Origin: Flectobacillus roseus
GTDB lineage: Bacteria > Bacteroidota > Bacteroidia > Cytophagales > Spirosomataceae
NCBI RefSeq assembly: GCF_030056665.1
Contig: NZ_JASHIG010000054.1
Length of the DNA stretch: 33,498 nucleotides
Direction: 5' to 3' (one strand)
Position 1 is the first letter of the stretch. The number at the start of each line of letters is the position of its first letter. The notes below the pieces were generated by a model. It was not told the origin of the DNA. It saw only the letters and a list, made by a program, of their open reading frames with translations, and made no database searches. The translations under genes and the position numbers were made by a program. Positions 8,088 to 16,036 of the stretch are shown piece after piece.

Positions 8088-8200
8088 ACTGCAGATGGGG
8101 GATTTCTGATTTCGAAAATAAACTAAAACACCTTTATTTTTTACAAAATAGAAAAGCTTACACTTCCAAAATCCAACTTCCGATATCCGAAATAAATGTT
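8088..8200. repeat. palindromic intergenic repeat, copy 2 (core)
   Basis: Direct repeat of the core of 6957-7065, about 80 percent identical by eye. Conserved words include ACCTTTATT-TTTACAAAATAGA and TACACTTCC-AAATCCAAC-TCCGATA, and the arms GATTTC and GAAAT are kept. The outer GTAAC arms seen in copy 1 are absent. The two copies flank the alpha/beta hydrolase gene in the same orientation. Confidence 0.75.
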
Positions 8201-8271
8201 TTTGGTAATTCTTCGTACAGCCCTAACTCTCAACTGGTAATTCAGTACTTATGCTTATTCTATCAAAAAAA

Positions 8272-8295
8272 TGCCATCAGCTTTCACCGATGGCA
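8272..8295 (-). terminator. Rho-independent terminator, minus strand
   Basis: Stem TGCCATC (8272-8278) with GATGGCA (8289-8295). On the minus strand it is followed by seven T. The nearest upstream gene on that strand ends at 8493, about 200 bases away, so it either ends a long 3' untranslated region or a small RNA. Confidence 0.6.
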
Positions 8296-8385
8296 CTATG
8301 ACTGGATAAGTAATTACGCAAAATAAACTTAAATTTTTGAGCCTTTGGCTTTCAGATATCGGCATTCGGCAAAAACATAGCTATC

Positions 8386-8430
8386 GTTACTAAAAAACAT
8401 TTAACACTCTTTGCCTTGTGTCTGTTGCCT
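8386..8430 (-). repeat. dispersed AGGCAACAG repeat, copy 1 (inverted)
   Basis: The complement of this stretch matches 11481-11526 at about 43 of 46 positions, including CACAAGGCAAAGAGTGTTAAA and a TGTTTTTTA-TAAC end. Similarity continues more weakly beyond both ends. The two copies are inverted relative to each other around the T9SS gene and the histidine kinase. Confidence 0.75.
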
Positions 8431-8456
8431 GTTCCCTAAAACACACAAATCAAATC

Positions 8457-8464
8457 TAATTTTG
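8457..8464 (+). promoter_or_regulatory. orphan TAnnTTTG -7 element
   Basis: TAATTTTG, an exact -7 consensus match, points into the 3' end of the minus-strand gene at 8493-9380. No plus-strand gene follows, and no -33 element is seen at normal spacing. It may be decayed or antisense; low confidence. Confidence 0.25.
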
Positions 8465-8492
8465 CAGTAATACTTAATTCTATTAAATACTT

Positions 8493-9380
8493 TTATTCTA
8501 CCACTACACGCTTAACGGTACCATCTTCATTCTGTGTAACTGTAACGAACAAAGTGCCTTTTGTGTTTTTCTTCAAGTCTACTTGACCCATAAATTCACC
8601 TTCAAAGTCTTTTACCACCTGATGACCCACTTCTTTACCATTCACATCAGTAACCGAAATCGTCACATTTCCCTTTTGAGGGGCATCAAAACGAAGGTTC
8701 AGTTTAGCGTCAAAAGGTTTGTTAGGATATACTCTCAAACCATGAATCGTTTTGGACTCGCTCATGCCTGGGAAAGTACCATTTCCATCAAAAAAGAAAA
8801 GGTTTTTAGCGCCATCTTGCAGGCTTTTCAAACGTGGTTGAGCTTTCGCTATCCATTCCTCTGTATTAAAGTCCTTGAATTTTTTCTGCATCTCTCTATC
8901 CATGCCTTTAAAGTCGAAGTTGAAATTCAAGTTTTCTTCATCACCATTCAACTCACGTTCAATCGTTTGACCATCTTTTTTGATGATAATACGACGTTTC
9001 ATATTTTTGCCAGGACGAGCCATAGCAAGAGAGTCACCATCACTAAATGAGAATGAGTGGATTTCAACATCATCCTTTTTCTGAGCGTCTTTATCAGCAA
9101 AAATCTTCATTTTAATTTTTGCTTTTGGTCCATCAGCTTTTGCCATAAGTGAATCTGTAATATCAGAAACCAACTTTTCTTTGGCTTCGCTACTCAAACC
9201 CTCCACATTATAATTACGTTCGAAAACCTCCTTTTTGCCATTTTCGGTTGTTTCGACATGTACTTTCAGTTTTCCGTCTTTCTCCTGAACTGTTTGAGAA
9301 ATACTCTTACTTTGTGCAAATGATGATACACTTGCCAAGCACAAAATAGCTACGCTCAATGATTTAATTGTGACCTTCAT
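8493..9380 (-). CDS. secreted protein with T9SS type A sorting domain
   Basis: A 295-residue protein. Residues 1-22 are a signal peptide (MKVTIKSLSVAILCLASVSSFAQ). The middle (25-210) is charged, with many Asp, Glu and Lys residues and no recognised domain. Residues 215-295 look like a type IX secretion C-terminal sorting domain: LRVYPNKPFDAKLNL, then VTISVTDVNGKEV, then VDLKKNTKGTLFVTVTQ, and a basic-hydrophobic end KRVVVE. Such domains direct export across the outer membrane by the T9SS and are usually cleaved during attachment to the surface. The gene is transcribed away from the histidine kinase at 9685, with 304 bases between. The ATG at 9380 starts the signal peptide. Cargo function is unknown. 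Confidence 0.8.
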   Translation of the reverse strand: MKVTIKSLSVAILCLASVSSFAQSKSISQTVQEKDGKLKVHVETTENGKKEVFERNYNVEGLSSEAKEKLVSDITDSLMAKADGPKAKIKMKIFADKDAQKKDDVEIHSFSFSDGDSLAMARPGKNMKRRIIIKKDGQTIERELNGDEENLNFNFDFKGMDREMQKKFKDFNTEEWIAKAQPRLKSLQDGAKNLFFFDGNGTFPGMSESKTIHGLRVYPNKPFDAKLNLRFDAPQKGNVTISVTDVNGKEVGHQVVKDFEGEFMGQVDLKKNTKGTLFVTVTQNEDGTVKRVVVE

Positions 9381-9684
9381 AGTTTTGTAAATTTTAATGG
9401 AACAACGTACAAATTATCGTTTCCAAACGCTAGTGGTAAATGTGTTTTTGTTATCAGGAACAAACATAATGAACCGATTCAATATCAAAGCGTTGAACTC
9501 TGTTAAAAGATGTTAAAAGGGCTTTATGGTAATACTATTCCTTCTAATTTTGCGATATACCTTTTGAATTGATTCACACGACCAATGCGTTTGAACGTTT
9601 CAAAGAAACCACTTTAAACAAAATGTTGCATCAATACCTTGAATTTGATGTAATTAGTAAAGCACTAATTGGCTTGACATTCGC
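9381..9684. other. divergent promoter region between T9SS gene and histidine kinase
   Basis: No gene seen. It holds a small palindrome CGTTTCCAAACG near 9420-9430 close to a weak minus-strand -7 element, and a plus-strand -7 element at 9546-9553. The divergent layout would allow shared control of the two genes, but nothing in the sequence proves it. Confidence 0.5.
9546..9553 (+). promoter_or_regulatory. probable -7 element for the histidine kinase
   Basis: TAATTTTG matches TAnnTTTG, with TTTA at 9523-9526 as a weak -33 element 19 bases upstream. Start of transcription would be near 9560, about 125 bases before the ATG at 9685. Confidence 0.45.
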
Positions 9685-11433
9685 ATGACAAAACGTAAGA
9701 TTCAATATATTATCGCCCTGATGGCATTTGGCTCGCTAGGGTTAATCATCTTCCAATTTTACTGGTTGGGCTTTACACTTCGTGCCAAAAACGAACAATT
9801 TGGTAGCGATGTTCGTGATGCCATGCAACGAGTAGTAAGACGATTGGGACAACAAGAGTTTTTTTATTTGGCAAAACAAAAAATGGAGATTGAAGAAAAG
9901 CAAAAGCAATTAGTTGCCATTGCGAATCCTACTCCCCAAAAAGCCAAAGAAACTCATAAAGTACCCGTTGCTACTAAAACTTATCCTAATTTGCCTGCAG
10001 GAATCGAAGCTCTCGCCAAAAGCTCATTGCCTTCCGATATTTTAGTCTCGAAAAGTACCGAAATACTTCCTAATGGTGAAGTTCGTGAATATGAAGAGTG
10101 GTCGGTGAATATGGATATGGAGGAAGTTCAAAAAAGGCTTAATGAGAATAAGCGTTTGGACGAAATTTTAGCAGAAGCATTAAATAATCACGCCACTGTA
10201 GCTAAATACAAGCAAGATTCGGCAAAGAAAGCTCAAAAACTAGCCGAAAAACGCAAGCAAGAACAAAAAGCTAAAGCTCATCAACAAGATTTACTAGCTC
10301 ATGAGCATACTGATATCGACTCGCAAGGACAGATGGCCAAAGAGGTATTGAGCGATTTTCTTTTCAAGAAACGTAAAATTACTGAGCGAATCAACTTCAT
10401 TGTTTTAGATTCTCTATTAAAACAGGAAATTAAAAACAAAGGCATTTCGCTACCTTTTGAATATGGCATTAGTACAAAAGAAGCACCAGTATTACATTAT
10501 GCCTCTTCGTTGAAATACAAGGAAAATGGCTTGAAAAGTGACAAAGACACATACATCGTAAACCTTTTCCCAAATGATTTGAATGCCTCTGAGAGCTATT
10601 TGAGATTGTATTTTCCCAATCAAGACCGCTATATTATTCGTACCATGTGGGTGATGTATGCAAGTTCATTGATGTTGATTTTGGTGATGCTCGGATGTTT
10701 TTATATTGCTGTCAATACGATTGTGAAACAAAAGCATTTGGCCGATATTAAAAACGATTTTATCAACAATATGACCCATGAGTTCAAAACGCCTATTTCG
10801 ACTATTTCGTTGGCTACTCAGATGTTACAAGACAACGATGTGGCAGCCAGCAAAACGATGTTTAGTCGCTATTTGAATATCATCAAGGAAGAAAACAAAC
10901 GACTAGGTTCGCAGGTAGAGAAGGTATTACAAACCGCCCAAATGGAGCGTGGAGAGTTAAAACTCAAACTAGGCTTAGTTAATGTGCATCAGGTAATAGA
11001 GCACGTTCTGGAAAATATGAGCCCACAAATCGAGCTTCGTGAAGGTGATTTGAGCTTTGATTTTAAAGCAGACAACCCCGAAATAGAAGCGGATGAAGTG
11101 CATCTTACCAATATAATTTTTAACTTGCTCGACAACGCCAACAAATATTCACCCGAAAAGCCTCAAATTTCTATTCAAACAGAGGAAACACCCGAGGGTA
11201 TTGCCATCAGAGTTTCTGACAAGGGCATTGGGATGACAAAAGAGTCTATCAAGAATATTTTTGAGAAGTTTTATCGTGTGCCTACAGGTAATCTTCACGA
11301 TGTCAAAGGCTTTGGATTAGGCTTGAGTTATGTCAAAAAAATCGTAGAAGAACATAAAGGTAAAATCCGTGTACAAAGCAAACTAGGTGAAGGTAGTACT
11401 TTCGAAATTATTTTACCCATTGCTAAAAGTTAA
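9685..11433 (+). CDS. two-component sensor histidine kinase
   Basis: A 582-residue membrane kinase. Transmembrane segments lie near residues 8-28 and 320-346, enclosing a periplasmic sensor region of about 290 residues. That region has a lysine-, glutamate- and alanine-rich stretch (about 145-205) likely to be helical or coiled. The HisKA domain follows, with NNMTHEFKTP (phospho-accepting His365). The HATPase domain has the N box LTNIIFNLLDNANKYS, G1 box VSDKGIGM, F box FEKFYRV and G2 box GFGLGLSYVKK. All catalytic motifs are present; no HAMP domain is evident. The response regulator at 11736 is its likely partner. The pair resembles Bacteroides RprX/RprY in layout. The signal is unknown. Confidence 0.93.
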   Translation: MTKRKIQYIIALMAFGSLGLIIFQFYWLGFTLRAKNEQFGSDVRDAMQRVVRRLGQQEFFYLAKQKMEIEEKQKQLVAIANPTPQKAKETHKVPVATKTYPNLPAGIEALAKSSLPSDILVSKSTEILPNGEVREYEEWSVNMDMEEVQKRLNENKRLDEILAEALNNHATVAKYKQDSAKKAQKLAEKRKQEQKAKAHQQDLLAHEHTDIDSQGQMAKEVLSDFLFKKRKITERINFIVLDSLLKQEIKNKGISLPFEYGISTKEAPVLHYASSLKYKENGLKSDKDTYIVNLFPNDLNASESYLRLYFPNQDRYIIRTMWVMYASSLMLILVMLGCFYIAVNTIVKQKHLADIKNDFINNMTHEFKTPISTISLATQMLQDNDVAASKTMFSRYLNIIKEENKRLGSQVEKVLQTAQMERGELKLKLGLVNVHQVIEHVLENMSPQIELREGDLSFDFKADNPEIEADEVHLTNIIFNLLDNANKYSPEKPQISIQTEETPEGIAIRVSDKGIGMTKESIKNIFEKFYRVPTGNLHDVKGFGLGLSYVKKIVEEHKGKIRVQSKLGEGSTFEIILPIAKS

Positions 11434-11735
11434 TTAAGTATTAGTGCAGAAGTAGATTTGAGCTTTGTATTTTAGGCACAAGGCAACAGGCACAAGGCAA
11501 AGAGTGTTAAAGTGTTTTTTAATAACCACAGCCATACTTTTTCCCAAAGCCCAAAGCACGATCGCAAATTTTATTCTGAGTACTAACTTAAGTCAAAGGG
11601 GTTTCGAATAAACCGAAGGAAACATTTTTGCCTAATACCTATCGCTTTTTGCCTATTGCACGATAAAGGAACGCACTTTTACTACATTGGAATCCTTACC
11701 TATTCCATCGACAACACGTATAACGCTTACACATT
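11434..11735. other. 302-base spacer between kinase and response regulator
   Basis: No gene seen. The left half carries the dispersed repeat at 11481-11526 and degenerate CCCAAAGC-type filler; the right half (11570-11735) shows nothing recognisable beyond AT-rich non-coding sequence. Partner genes of this kind are usually adjacent, so the spacer is probably an insertion of repeat sequence. Confidence 0.6.
11481..11526 (+). repeat. dispersed AGGCAACAG repeat, copy 2
   Basis: Begins AGGCAACAGG-CACAAGGCAA-AGAGTGTTAA and ends TTTTTTAATAAC. It matches the complement of 8386-8430 at about 43 of 46 positions. It lies between the kinase and its response regulator. A related CTTTGTGCCTCTGTGCC stretch occurs near 26220-26240. 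Confidence 0.75.
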
Positions 11736-12422
11736 ATGAATAAAATCTTATTAGCCGAAGACGACCCAAATTTAGGACAGCTTTTGCAGGAATATCTTAC
11801 CATCAAAGGTTTTGAAGCCACCTTAGCCAAAGATGGTGATGATGCACTTTCGAAGTTTGTATTGACAGATTATGATTTATGCATCTTTGATGTCATGATG
11901 CCTAAAAAAGATGGGTTTACTTTGGCAAAAGAGGTACGAATGTCTGATAAAGATACACCTATCATATTTCTGACAGCAAAAGCCATGAAAGAAGATACTT
12001 TGCAAGGTTTTAAAGTGGGCGCTGATGATTATATGACCAAGCCCTTTTCGATGGAGGAGCTTTTGGCACGTATCCAAGCAATCTTGAGAAGAAGCCAAAA
12101 ACAAGCTACCGAAAATGCTGTTAAAAGTAATACTTTCGTGATAGGCGCTTATGAGTTTGATTCCGAAAAACAACTATTATTTCATGCATCAGGTCAGCAA
12201 AAATTAACTTCTAAAGAAAGTGAGTTACTCAAATTACTTTGCGAAAATATCGGCAAACCTGTAAGCCGTAGCTTTGCTTTGAAAATGGTTTGGGGCGACG
12301 ATACTTATTTCAATGCTCGAAGTATGGATGTTTATATCACCAAACTGCGTAAGTTTTTTAAAGAAGAACCAACTATTCAAATCATCAATCTCCACGGAGA
12401 AGGATTTAAGTTGATGAGCTAA
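11736..12422 (+). CDS. OmpR-family response regulator
   Basis: A 228-residue DNA-binding response regulator. The receiver domain (residues 2-118) has the acidic pair LLAEDD, phospho-acceptor Asp52 in CIFDVMMPKKDG, Thr80 in FLTAK and Lys102 in MTKPFS. The winged-helix effector domain (about 130-226) has KLTSKESELLKLL, the recognition-helix region NARSMDVYITKLRKFF, and the wing INLHGEGFKL. It should bind DNA once phosphorylated by the kinase encoded upstream at 9685. It is similar in layout to Bacteroides RprY. The 302-base gap to the kinase is wide for such a pair. Transcription ends at the hairpin at 12546-12585. Confidence 0.93.
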   Translation: MNKILLAEDDPNLGQLLQEYLTIKGFEATLAKDGDDALSKFVLTDYDLCIFDVMMPKKDGFTLAKEVRMSDKDTPIIFLTAKAMKEDTLQGFKVGADDYMTKPFSMEELLARIQAILRRSQKQATENAVKSNTFVIGAYEFDSEKQLLFHASGQQKLTSKESELLKLLCENIGKPVSRSFALKMVWGDDTYFNARSMDVYITKLRKFFKEEPTIQIINLHGEGFKLMS

Positions 12423-12435
12423 TACTTAGTCTGCA

Positions 12436-12516
12436 ATTGAGTGATTTGTGATTGAGTGCATGAGTGATCATGTTAAAAATTATCTTATTGCAGTAGAGAC
12501 GTAATACTTTACGTCT
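12436..12516 (+). repeat. composite GAGTGA-head + GTAGAGACG hairpin, copy 1
   Basis: The head (12436-12479) reads ATTGAGTGATTTGTG-ATTGAGTGCATGAGTGAT and so on, and is followed by the perfect hairpin AGACGTAA-TACT-TTACGTCT (12497-12516). The head differs from that at 23355-23397 (complement) at only about 2 of 43 positions. It is placed shortly after the response regulator stop. Confidence 0.8.
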
Positions 12517-12545
12517 AAGGCTGTAGGATTTTGAAATAGACCATC

Positions 12546-12585
12546 AAAAAAGGCGTTCGAAATGAATTTTTCGAACGCCTTTTTT
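12546..12585. terminator. bidirectional Rho-independent terminator
   Basis: Near-perfect hairpin AAAAAAGGCGTTCGAAA (12546-12562) with its complement (12569-12585) and a 6-base loop; T-runs on both strands. It sits between the response regulator (plus) and the M16 peptidase (minus) and can serve both. Confidence 0.9.
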
Positions 12586-12613
12586 AATGAAAATTTGGAG
12601 ATTTATCTCAGTT

Positions 12614-15421
12614 CTATTTTTTCTCTGGTAAAAGAATAACTTTAATAAAGTCTTTACCTAAGTATTGATTGGCAGCTTTTTTAGTGCTTTCTACCGTTAC
12701 TTGTTTCATCAAAGTTTCTTCTTTCAACACATCTTTCAAGTCCTCTTTGTACTGATATTGTCCTTGAAGATAGCCCAACCAGAAACCGTTTTCACGCAAC
12801 TGAACTTCTGTTTGACGTTTTGATTCAGCTTTGAATTTATCGATGTCTGTTTGTTCAGCACCTTTGGTTTGTACAGCAGTAATTTCTGCCAAGGTACGAG
12901 CCACCAATTTTTCAACATTTTCAGGAGCACAAGCAAAACCAATTCTGAAGCTATAACGCGCCGACGGAATTTTTGAAGCCGAACCACCTACTTGAACACC
13001 ATACACACCTGCTTCTTCTTCACGTAATTTTTCAATCAATTTGATTTCTAATACTTCAGAAAGTGCCTCGATTTGCTTATCTGATTCGGCGTTGTACACC
13101 AACGGTCCCGACCATACCATTGTTACTCTAGCTTTTGGTTCTGTGCCTTTGTAAACGGTTTTTTCGACCTTACCTTTTGGCGGATAAATACCCAAATCTT
13201 TGGCAACTTCTTTACGCTTTAATGAAGGTAAAGCACCCAAATATTTTTCAAATAAAGGTTGAGATTCTTTCAAGTTGATATTACCCACAAAGAAGAACGT
13301 AAAGTCTGAGGCATCGGCAAAGCGCTCTTTGTAAATTGCGAAAGCTTTATTTGCATCAATTTTCTCAATACGTTCGGCCGTAATAGGCATACTACGTGGG
13401 TGATAGCTCGACAATACCGCAGTCAATGAATCACTATATACTTTTTCTGGTGTCAACGTTTTTTGTTGACTCAACAACCCGTCACGCTGATTACTCAAAA
13501 ATCCTTTTACTACCTCAGCATCCAAACGTGGTTGCATGAAATAACTGTAAATCAATTCCAATGCTGTTTCAAAATCCTTTGGCGTCGCTGAGCCACTGAT
13601 ACCTTCGGTAGTCGCTCCAATGTATGGTGCAATTCTTACCGTTTTACCTGTCAACAACTTGCGCAAATTGATGGTATTAAACTCTCCTACGCCCGAAATA
13701 GAGGCAATTGTTGAGGCTAATTTTGCATTATCGGCATCTTTATCTGCATACAAGTTTGAACCACCAACACTGTAACCGCTAATTAAGATTTCGTCGTTTT
13801 TAAAATCTGTCGGTTTTACCACTACTTTTACGCCATTGCCCAAAGTCAATTCTGTCACACCGATTTCTGGAATTTGCTTAGTAGCAACCACTTTACTTCC
13901 TTTTTGTAATTTTTCAATCAATGGTTTTTGTACAGATTGGTCAACGTAAGCTGTTACATCTTTACCAGTATTGTTCAACAATTCTTTGATTTTTTCGGCA
14001 GAAGGCAACTTGTCTTTATCTTTTTCTGGCGCCATCAAAACCACTGCACGATTGTCATCAGTAATCAAAGCTTTTGCAGCCGCGTTGATATCCTCAAGTT
14101 TGATTGTCTCGATATATTTTTTCGTAAAATCATAACCAAACTCAATAGAAGTCAAGACTTCATCTTCTAAAAATGCACTCACCAAACCATCTACCAAATC
14201 TTCTGAGCTAGTTTTATCTTTTTCTTTAAAAGCATTTTCTTGGCTTACTAAATACATTTTTTTAGCACGCTCAAATTCGCTTGCATTAAAACCAAACTTT
14301 TTGGCACGAGCAGTTTCTTCCAAAATAGCTTTCAAACCTCCTTCGATATTATCGCCTTTGGCTACTACAATCGAGCTAAAACCGTCGAGGTTACTCAAGA
14401 AACCACTATATCCTGCTTGTCCATACAAAAACGGAGGATCAGCCTTTTGTGTGAGTTCCTGAATACGAGAAGAGAGCATAATATTAAACAACGAACGAAC
14501 GATACCATCACGACGGTCTTGATAAGTTACGTCTTTTTTCTTTGGTTGTTTCGAGATTACCTGAATCACCGTATTGGGTTGTTCTGGGTCTGTAACGATG
14601 GCAACGTCTGTTCCGCCAATCAACGGAATATCATATTTCACTCTTGGTTTTGGATTGGCTACCGCAGGAATTGCGCCGAATTTTTCTTTAATCATTTTTT
14701 CGACCATATCCACATCCACATCACCTACTACCGCCACAGCTTGCAAGTCGGGGCGATACCAATCTTGATGAAATTGTTTTAAAACATCATATTTGAAGTT
14801 TTTCAAAATATCATCTTTCCCGATAGGCAAACGCTTGGCATATTGAGAGTTATTCAAAATCAAAGGAAAATACTTGTCACGCATACGGGCTTGAGCACCT
14901 TTCCCCAAACGAGATTCTTCCAATACAACACCACGTTCCTTGTCGATTTCGCTAGGTTCGAGTGTGGCATTATGCGCCCAATCTTCCAGAATTTGGATAC
15001 CTTTTTTGAACACTTCGATCGAGTCAGTTGGTACAGGAAGCATATACACCGTTTCGTCGAAACCTGTGTAAGCATTTAAGTCAGCACCAAAACGAACCCC
15101 TGATTTTTGAAGGAAGTTAACCAATTCATTTTTCGGGAAGTTTTTGGTACCGTTAAAGTTCATGTGCTCCATAAAGTGCGCCAAGCCCTGTTGCTCGTCG
15201 GTTTCGAGCACCGAACCAGCTTTTACCATCAAACGCAACTGAGCACGGTTTTTAGGTTCTGCATTTTTCTGGATAAAATATTTCATTCCATTGGGCAATA
15301 CGCCCACACGCACCGACGGATCCATGGGTAGTTTTTGGCTCAAATCGGTTTGTCCATAGCCTACAAAGCTCAAAGAGATTCCTAAAGCGACTGTAGCAAT
15401 TAGGTGAACAACTTTTTTCAT
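12614..15421 (-). CDS. M16 family zinc metallopeptidase (PqqL-like), exported
   Basis: A 935-residue protein with a signal peptide (MKKVVHLIATVALGISLSFVGYGQ) and two M16 halves. The N-terminal half carries the inverted zinc motif HFMEH (His82, Glu85, His86), with a third ligand glutamate expected near residue 160 in EIDKERGVVLEE. The second half, about 500-935, is the inactive-type partner domain (VTELTLGNGVKVVVKP, FFVGNI, VYGVQVGGS). It acts in the periplasm or at the outer membrane as a clamshell peptidase degrading peptides. Length is normal for the single-chain bacterial form. The start at 15421 is chosen over 15469 because it begins the signal peptide. A -7 element lies at 15490-15497, and a terminator shared with the response regulator follows. 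Confidence 0.92.
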   Translation of the reverse strand: MKKVVHLIATVALGISLSFVGYGQTDLSQKLPMDPSVRVGVLPNGMKYFIQKNAEPKNRAQLRLMVKAGSVLETDEQQGLAHFMEHMNFNGTKNFPKNELVNFLQKSGVRFGADLNAYTGFDETVYMLPVPTDSIEVFKKGIQILEDWAHNATLEPSEIDKERGVVLEESRLGKGAQARMRDKYFPLILNNSQYAKRLPIGKDDILKNFKYDVLKQFHQDWYRPDLQAVAVVGDVDVDMVEKMIKEKFGAIPAVANPKPRVKYDIPLIGGTDVAIVTDPEQPNTVIQVISKQPKKKDVTYQDRRDGIVRSLFNIMLSSRIQELTQKADPPFLYGQAGYSGFLSNLDGFSSIVVAKGDNIEGGLKAILEETARAKKFGFNASEFERAKKMYLVSQENAFKEKDKTSSEDLVDGLVSAFLEDEVLTSIEFGYDFTKKYIETIKLEDINAAAKALITDDNRAVVLMAPEKDKDKLPSAEKIKELLNNTGKDVTAYVDQSVQKPLIEKLQKGSKVVATKQIPEIGVTELTLGNGVKVVVKPTDFKNDEILISGYSVGGSNLYADKDADNAKLASTIASISGVGEFNTINLRKLLTGKTVRIAPYIGATTEGISGSATPKDFETALELIYSYFMQPRLDAEVVKGFLSNQRDGLLSQQKTLTPEKVYSDSLTAVLSSYHPRSMPITAERIEKIDANKAFAIYKERFADASDFTFFFVGNINLKESQPLFEKYLGALPSLKRKEVAKDLGIYPPKGKVEKTVYKGTEPKARVTMVWSGPLVYNAESDKQIEALSEVLEIKLIEKLREEEAGVYGVQVGGSASKIPSARYSFRIGFACAPENVEKLVARTLAEITAVQTKGAEQTDIDKFKAESKRQTEVQLRENGFWLGYLQGQYQYKEDLKDVLKEETLMKQVTVESTKKAANQYLGKDFIKVILLPEKK

Positions 15422-15489
15422 GAAAGTTTTAAAGTTATGAGATTTAAAAAGTATTGATTCATACAACAAGATCTACTTATCGTATCTTC

Positions 15490-15497
15490 CAAATTTA
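15490..15497 (-). promoter_or_regulatory. -7 element for the M16 peptidase
   Basis: On the minus strand TAAATTTG is an exact TAnnTTTG match, about 70 bases upstream of the ATG at 15421. A clear -33 TTTG is not seen. Confidence 0.45.
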
Positions 15498-15562
15498 ATG
15501 AATGTTTTGATTTCACTCTATTATTCGGTAAAAATTAAAACCAGAAACATGCGCGTTTTATT

Positions 15563-15600
15563 ATTGAGTGAGTTAAGATTGAGTGAATGAGTGATAATTT
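15563..15600 (+). repeat. GAGTGA-rich head joined to a different hairpin
   Basis: ATTGAGTGAGTTAAG-ATTGAGTGAATGAGTGAT matches the head of the composite repeats at 12436 and 33272. Here it is followed, after about 23 bases, by the unrelated GGTGTAGCATC hairpin at 15624-15690 rather than the GTAGAGACG hairpin. Confidence 0.7.
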
Positions 15601-15623
15601 GACCCTTGCCATTAAAATAAAAA

Positions 15624-15690
15624 TGGTGTAGCATCAACCCTTGCAGTTGTCGCCTTCAAAATGGCAACCACAAGGGTCGATGCTACACCA
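15624..15690 (-). terminator. long hairpin, probable terminator of the 15796-16624 operon
   Basis: 20-bp arms TGGTGTAGCATCAACCCTTG (15624-15643) and complement (15671-15690) with one mismatch, which becomes a G-U pair in the minus-strand RNA. Shorter inner arms GTTG-GCC and GGC-AAC pair within the loop. On the minus strand it ends in TTTTTATTTT. It is long for a terminator and looks like a repeat element reused as one. Confidence 0.65.
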
Positions 15691-15700
15691 AAAAATATGT

Positions 15701-15785
15701 TACTAGTTCAAGATTGAGTCTATTACTAGTTCAAGACTTAGTCTTGAACTTATTTTTTTATTACAGTTTCTAAACTGTAATAAAA
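15701..15785. repeat. 23-bp tandem duplication and two palindromes
   Basis: TACTAGTTCAAGA-T/C-T-G/T-AGTCT occurs twice head to tail (15701-15723, 15724-15746). Changes in the second copy make the perfect palindrome GTTCAAGAC-TTA-GTCTTGAAC (15729-15749), followed by TTATTTTTTT, so it could end plus-strand transcription. A second hairpin with 14-bp arms (15756-15769 with 15772-15785) follows directly. Confidence 0.7.
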
Positions 15786-15795
15786 GCATAATTAC

Positions 15796-16032
15796 TTAAC
15801 TCATCTGTTTGAATCTCTTTTTCAAAATCAGCAGTGCAATATGTAACGCTACGGAAATACTTACGATTTTGCCCCCATTAGCCTCCTCCCAAAAATTAGG
15901 GTCTTGATATACTTTAAAAGCAATAATTGCCAATATAAGGGTAAGGACTATTTGGAAAAAACTCATTATGCCTATCATCACCTGAACGATGAGCTGGCGA
16001 AGGCCATCAAAACCGCGTTTTTCGTTTACCAT
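15796..16032 (-). CDS. small two-helix membrane protein, unrecognised
   Basis: A 78-residue protein with two hydrophobic helices (about 18-41 and 55-71) and a basic end KKRFKQMS. I do not recognise the family. It starts 4 bases after the stop of the outer-membrane-like gene at 16037-16624, which implies translation from the same message. The tight coupling and clean protein composition support a real gene. Function unknown; perhaps a membrane partner of the upstream protein. Confidence 0.7.
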   Translation of the reverse strand: MVNEKRGFDGLRQLIVQVMIGIMSFFQIVLTLILAIIAFKVYQDPNFWEEANGGKIVSISVALHIALLILKKRFKQMS

Positions 16033-16036
16033 AAGC

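Larger units (their letters stand above)
8003..8492. other. 490-base intergenic region made of repeats
   Basis: No convincing gene. From left to right it holds TATCAGTTA-type filler (8015-8040), the second copy of the palindromic repeat (8088-8200), a CTTCGTACAG word also seen near base 100, a minus-strand terminator hairpin (8272-8295), and a 45-base segment (8386-8430) that recurs inverted at 11481-11526. A 93-codon open frame at 8045-8326 has no protein-like character. Confidence 0.7.
15422..15795. other. 374-base intergenic region with hairpin array
   Basis: No gene seen. It contains the M16 promoter element (15490-15497), a GAGTGA-rich head (15563-15600), a long hairpin (15624-15690), a 23-base tandem duplication (15701-15746) whose second copy forms a palindrome (15729-15749), and another hairpin (15756-15785). 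Confidence 0.7.

Noticed and set aside
8045..8326. 93-codon plus-strand open frame in the gap after the hydrolase gene
   Set aside because: It consists of the palindromic repeat and filler, has unnatural composition, and ends in a terminator hairpin.
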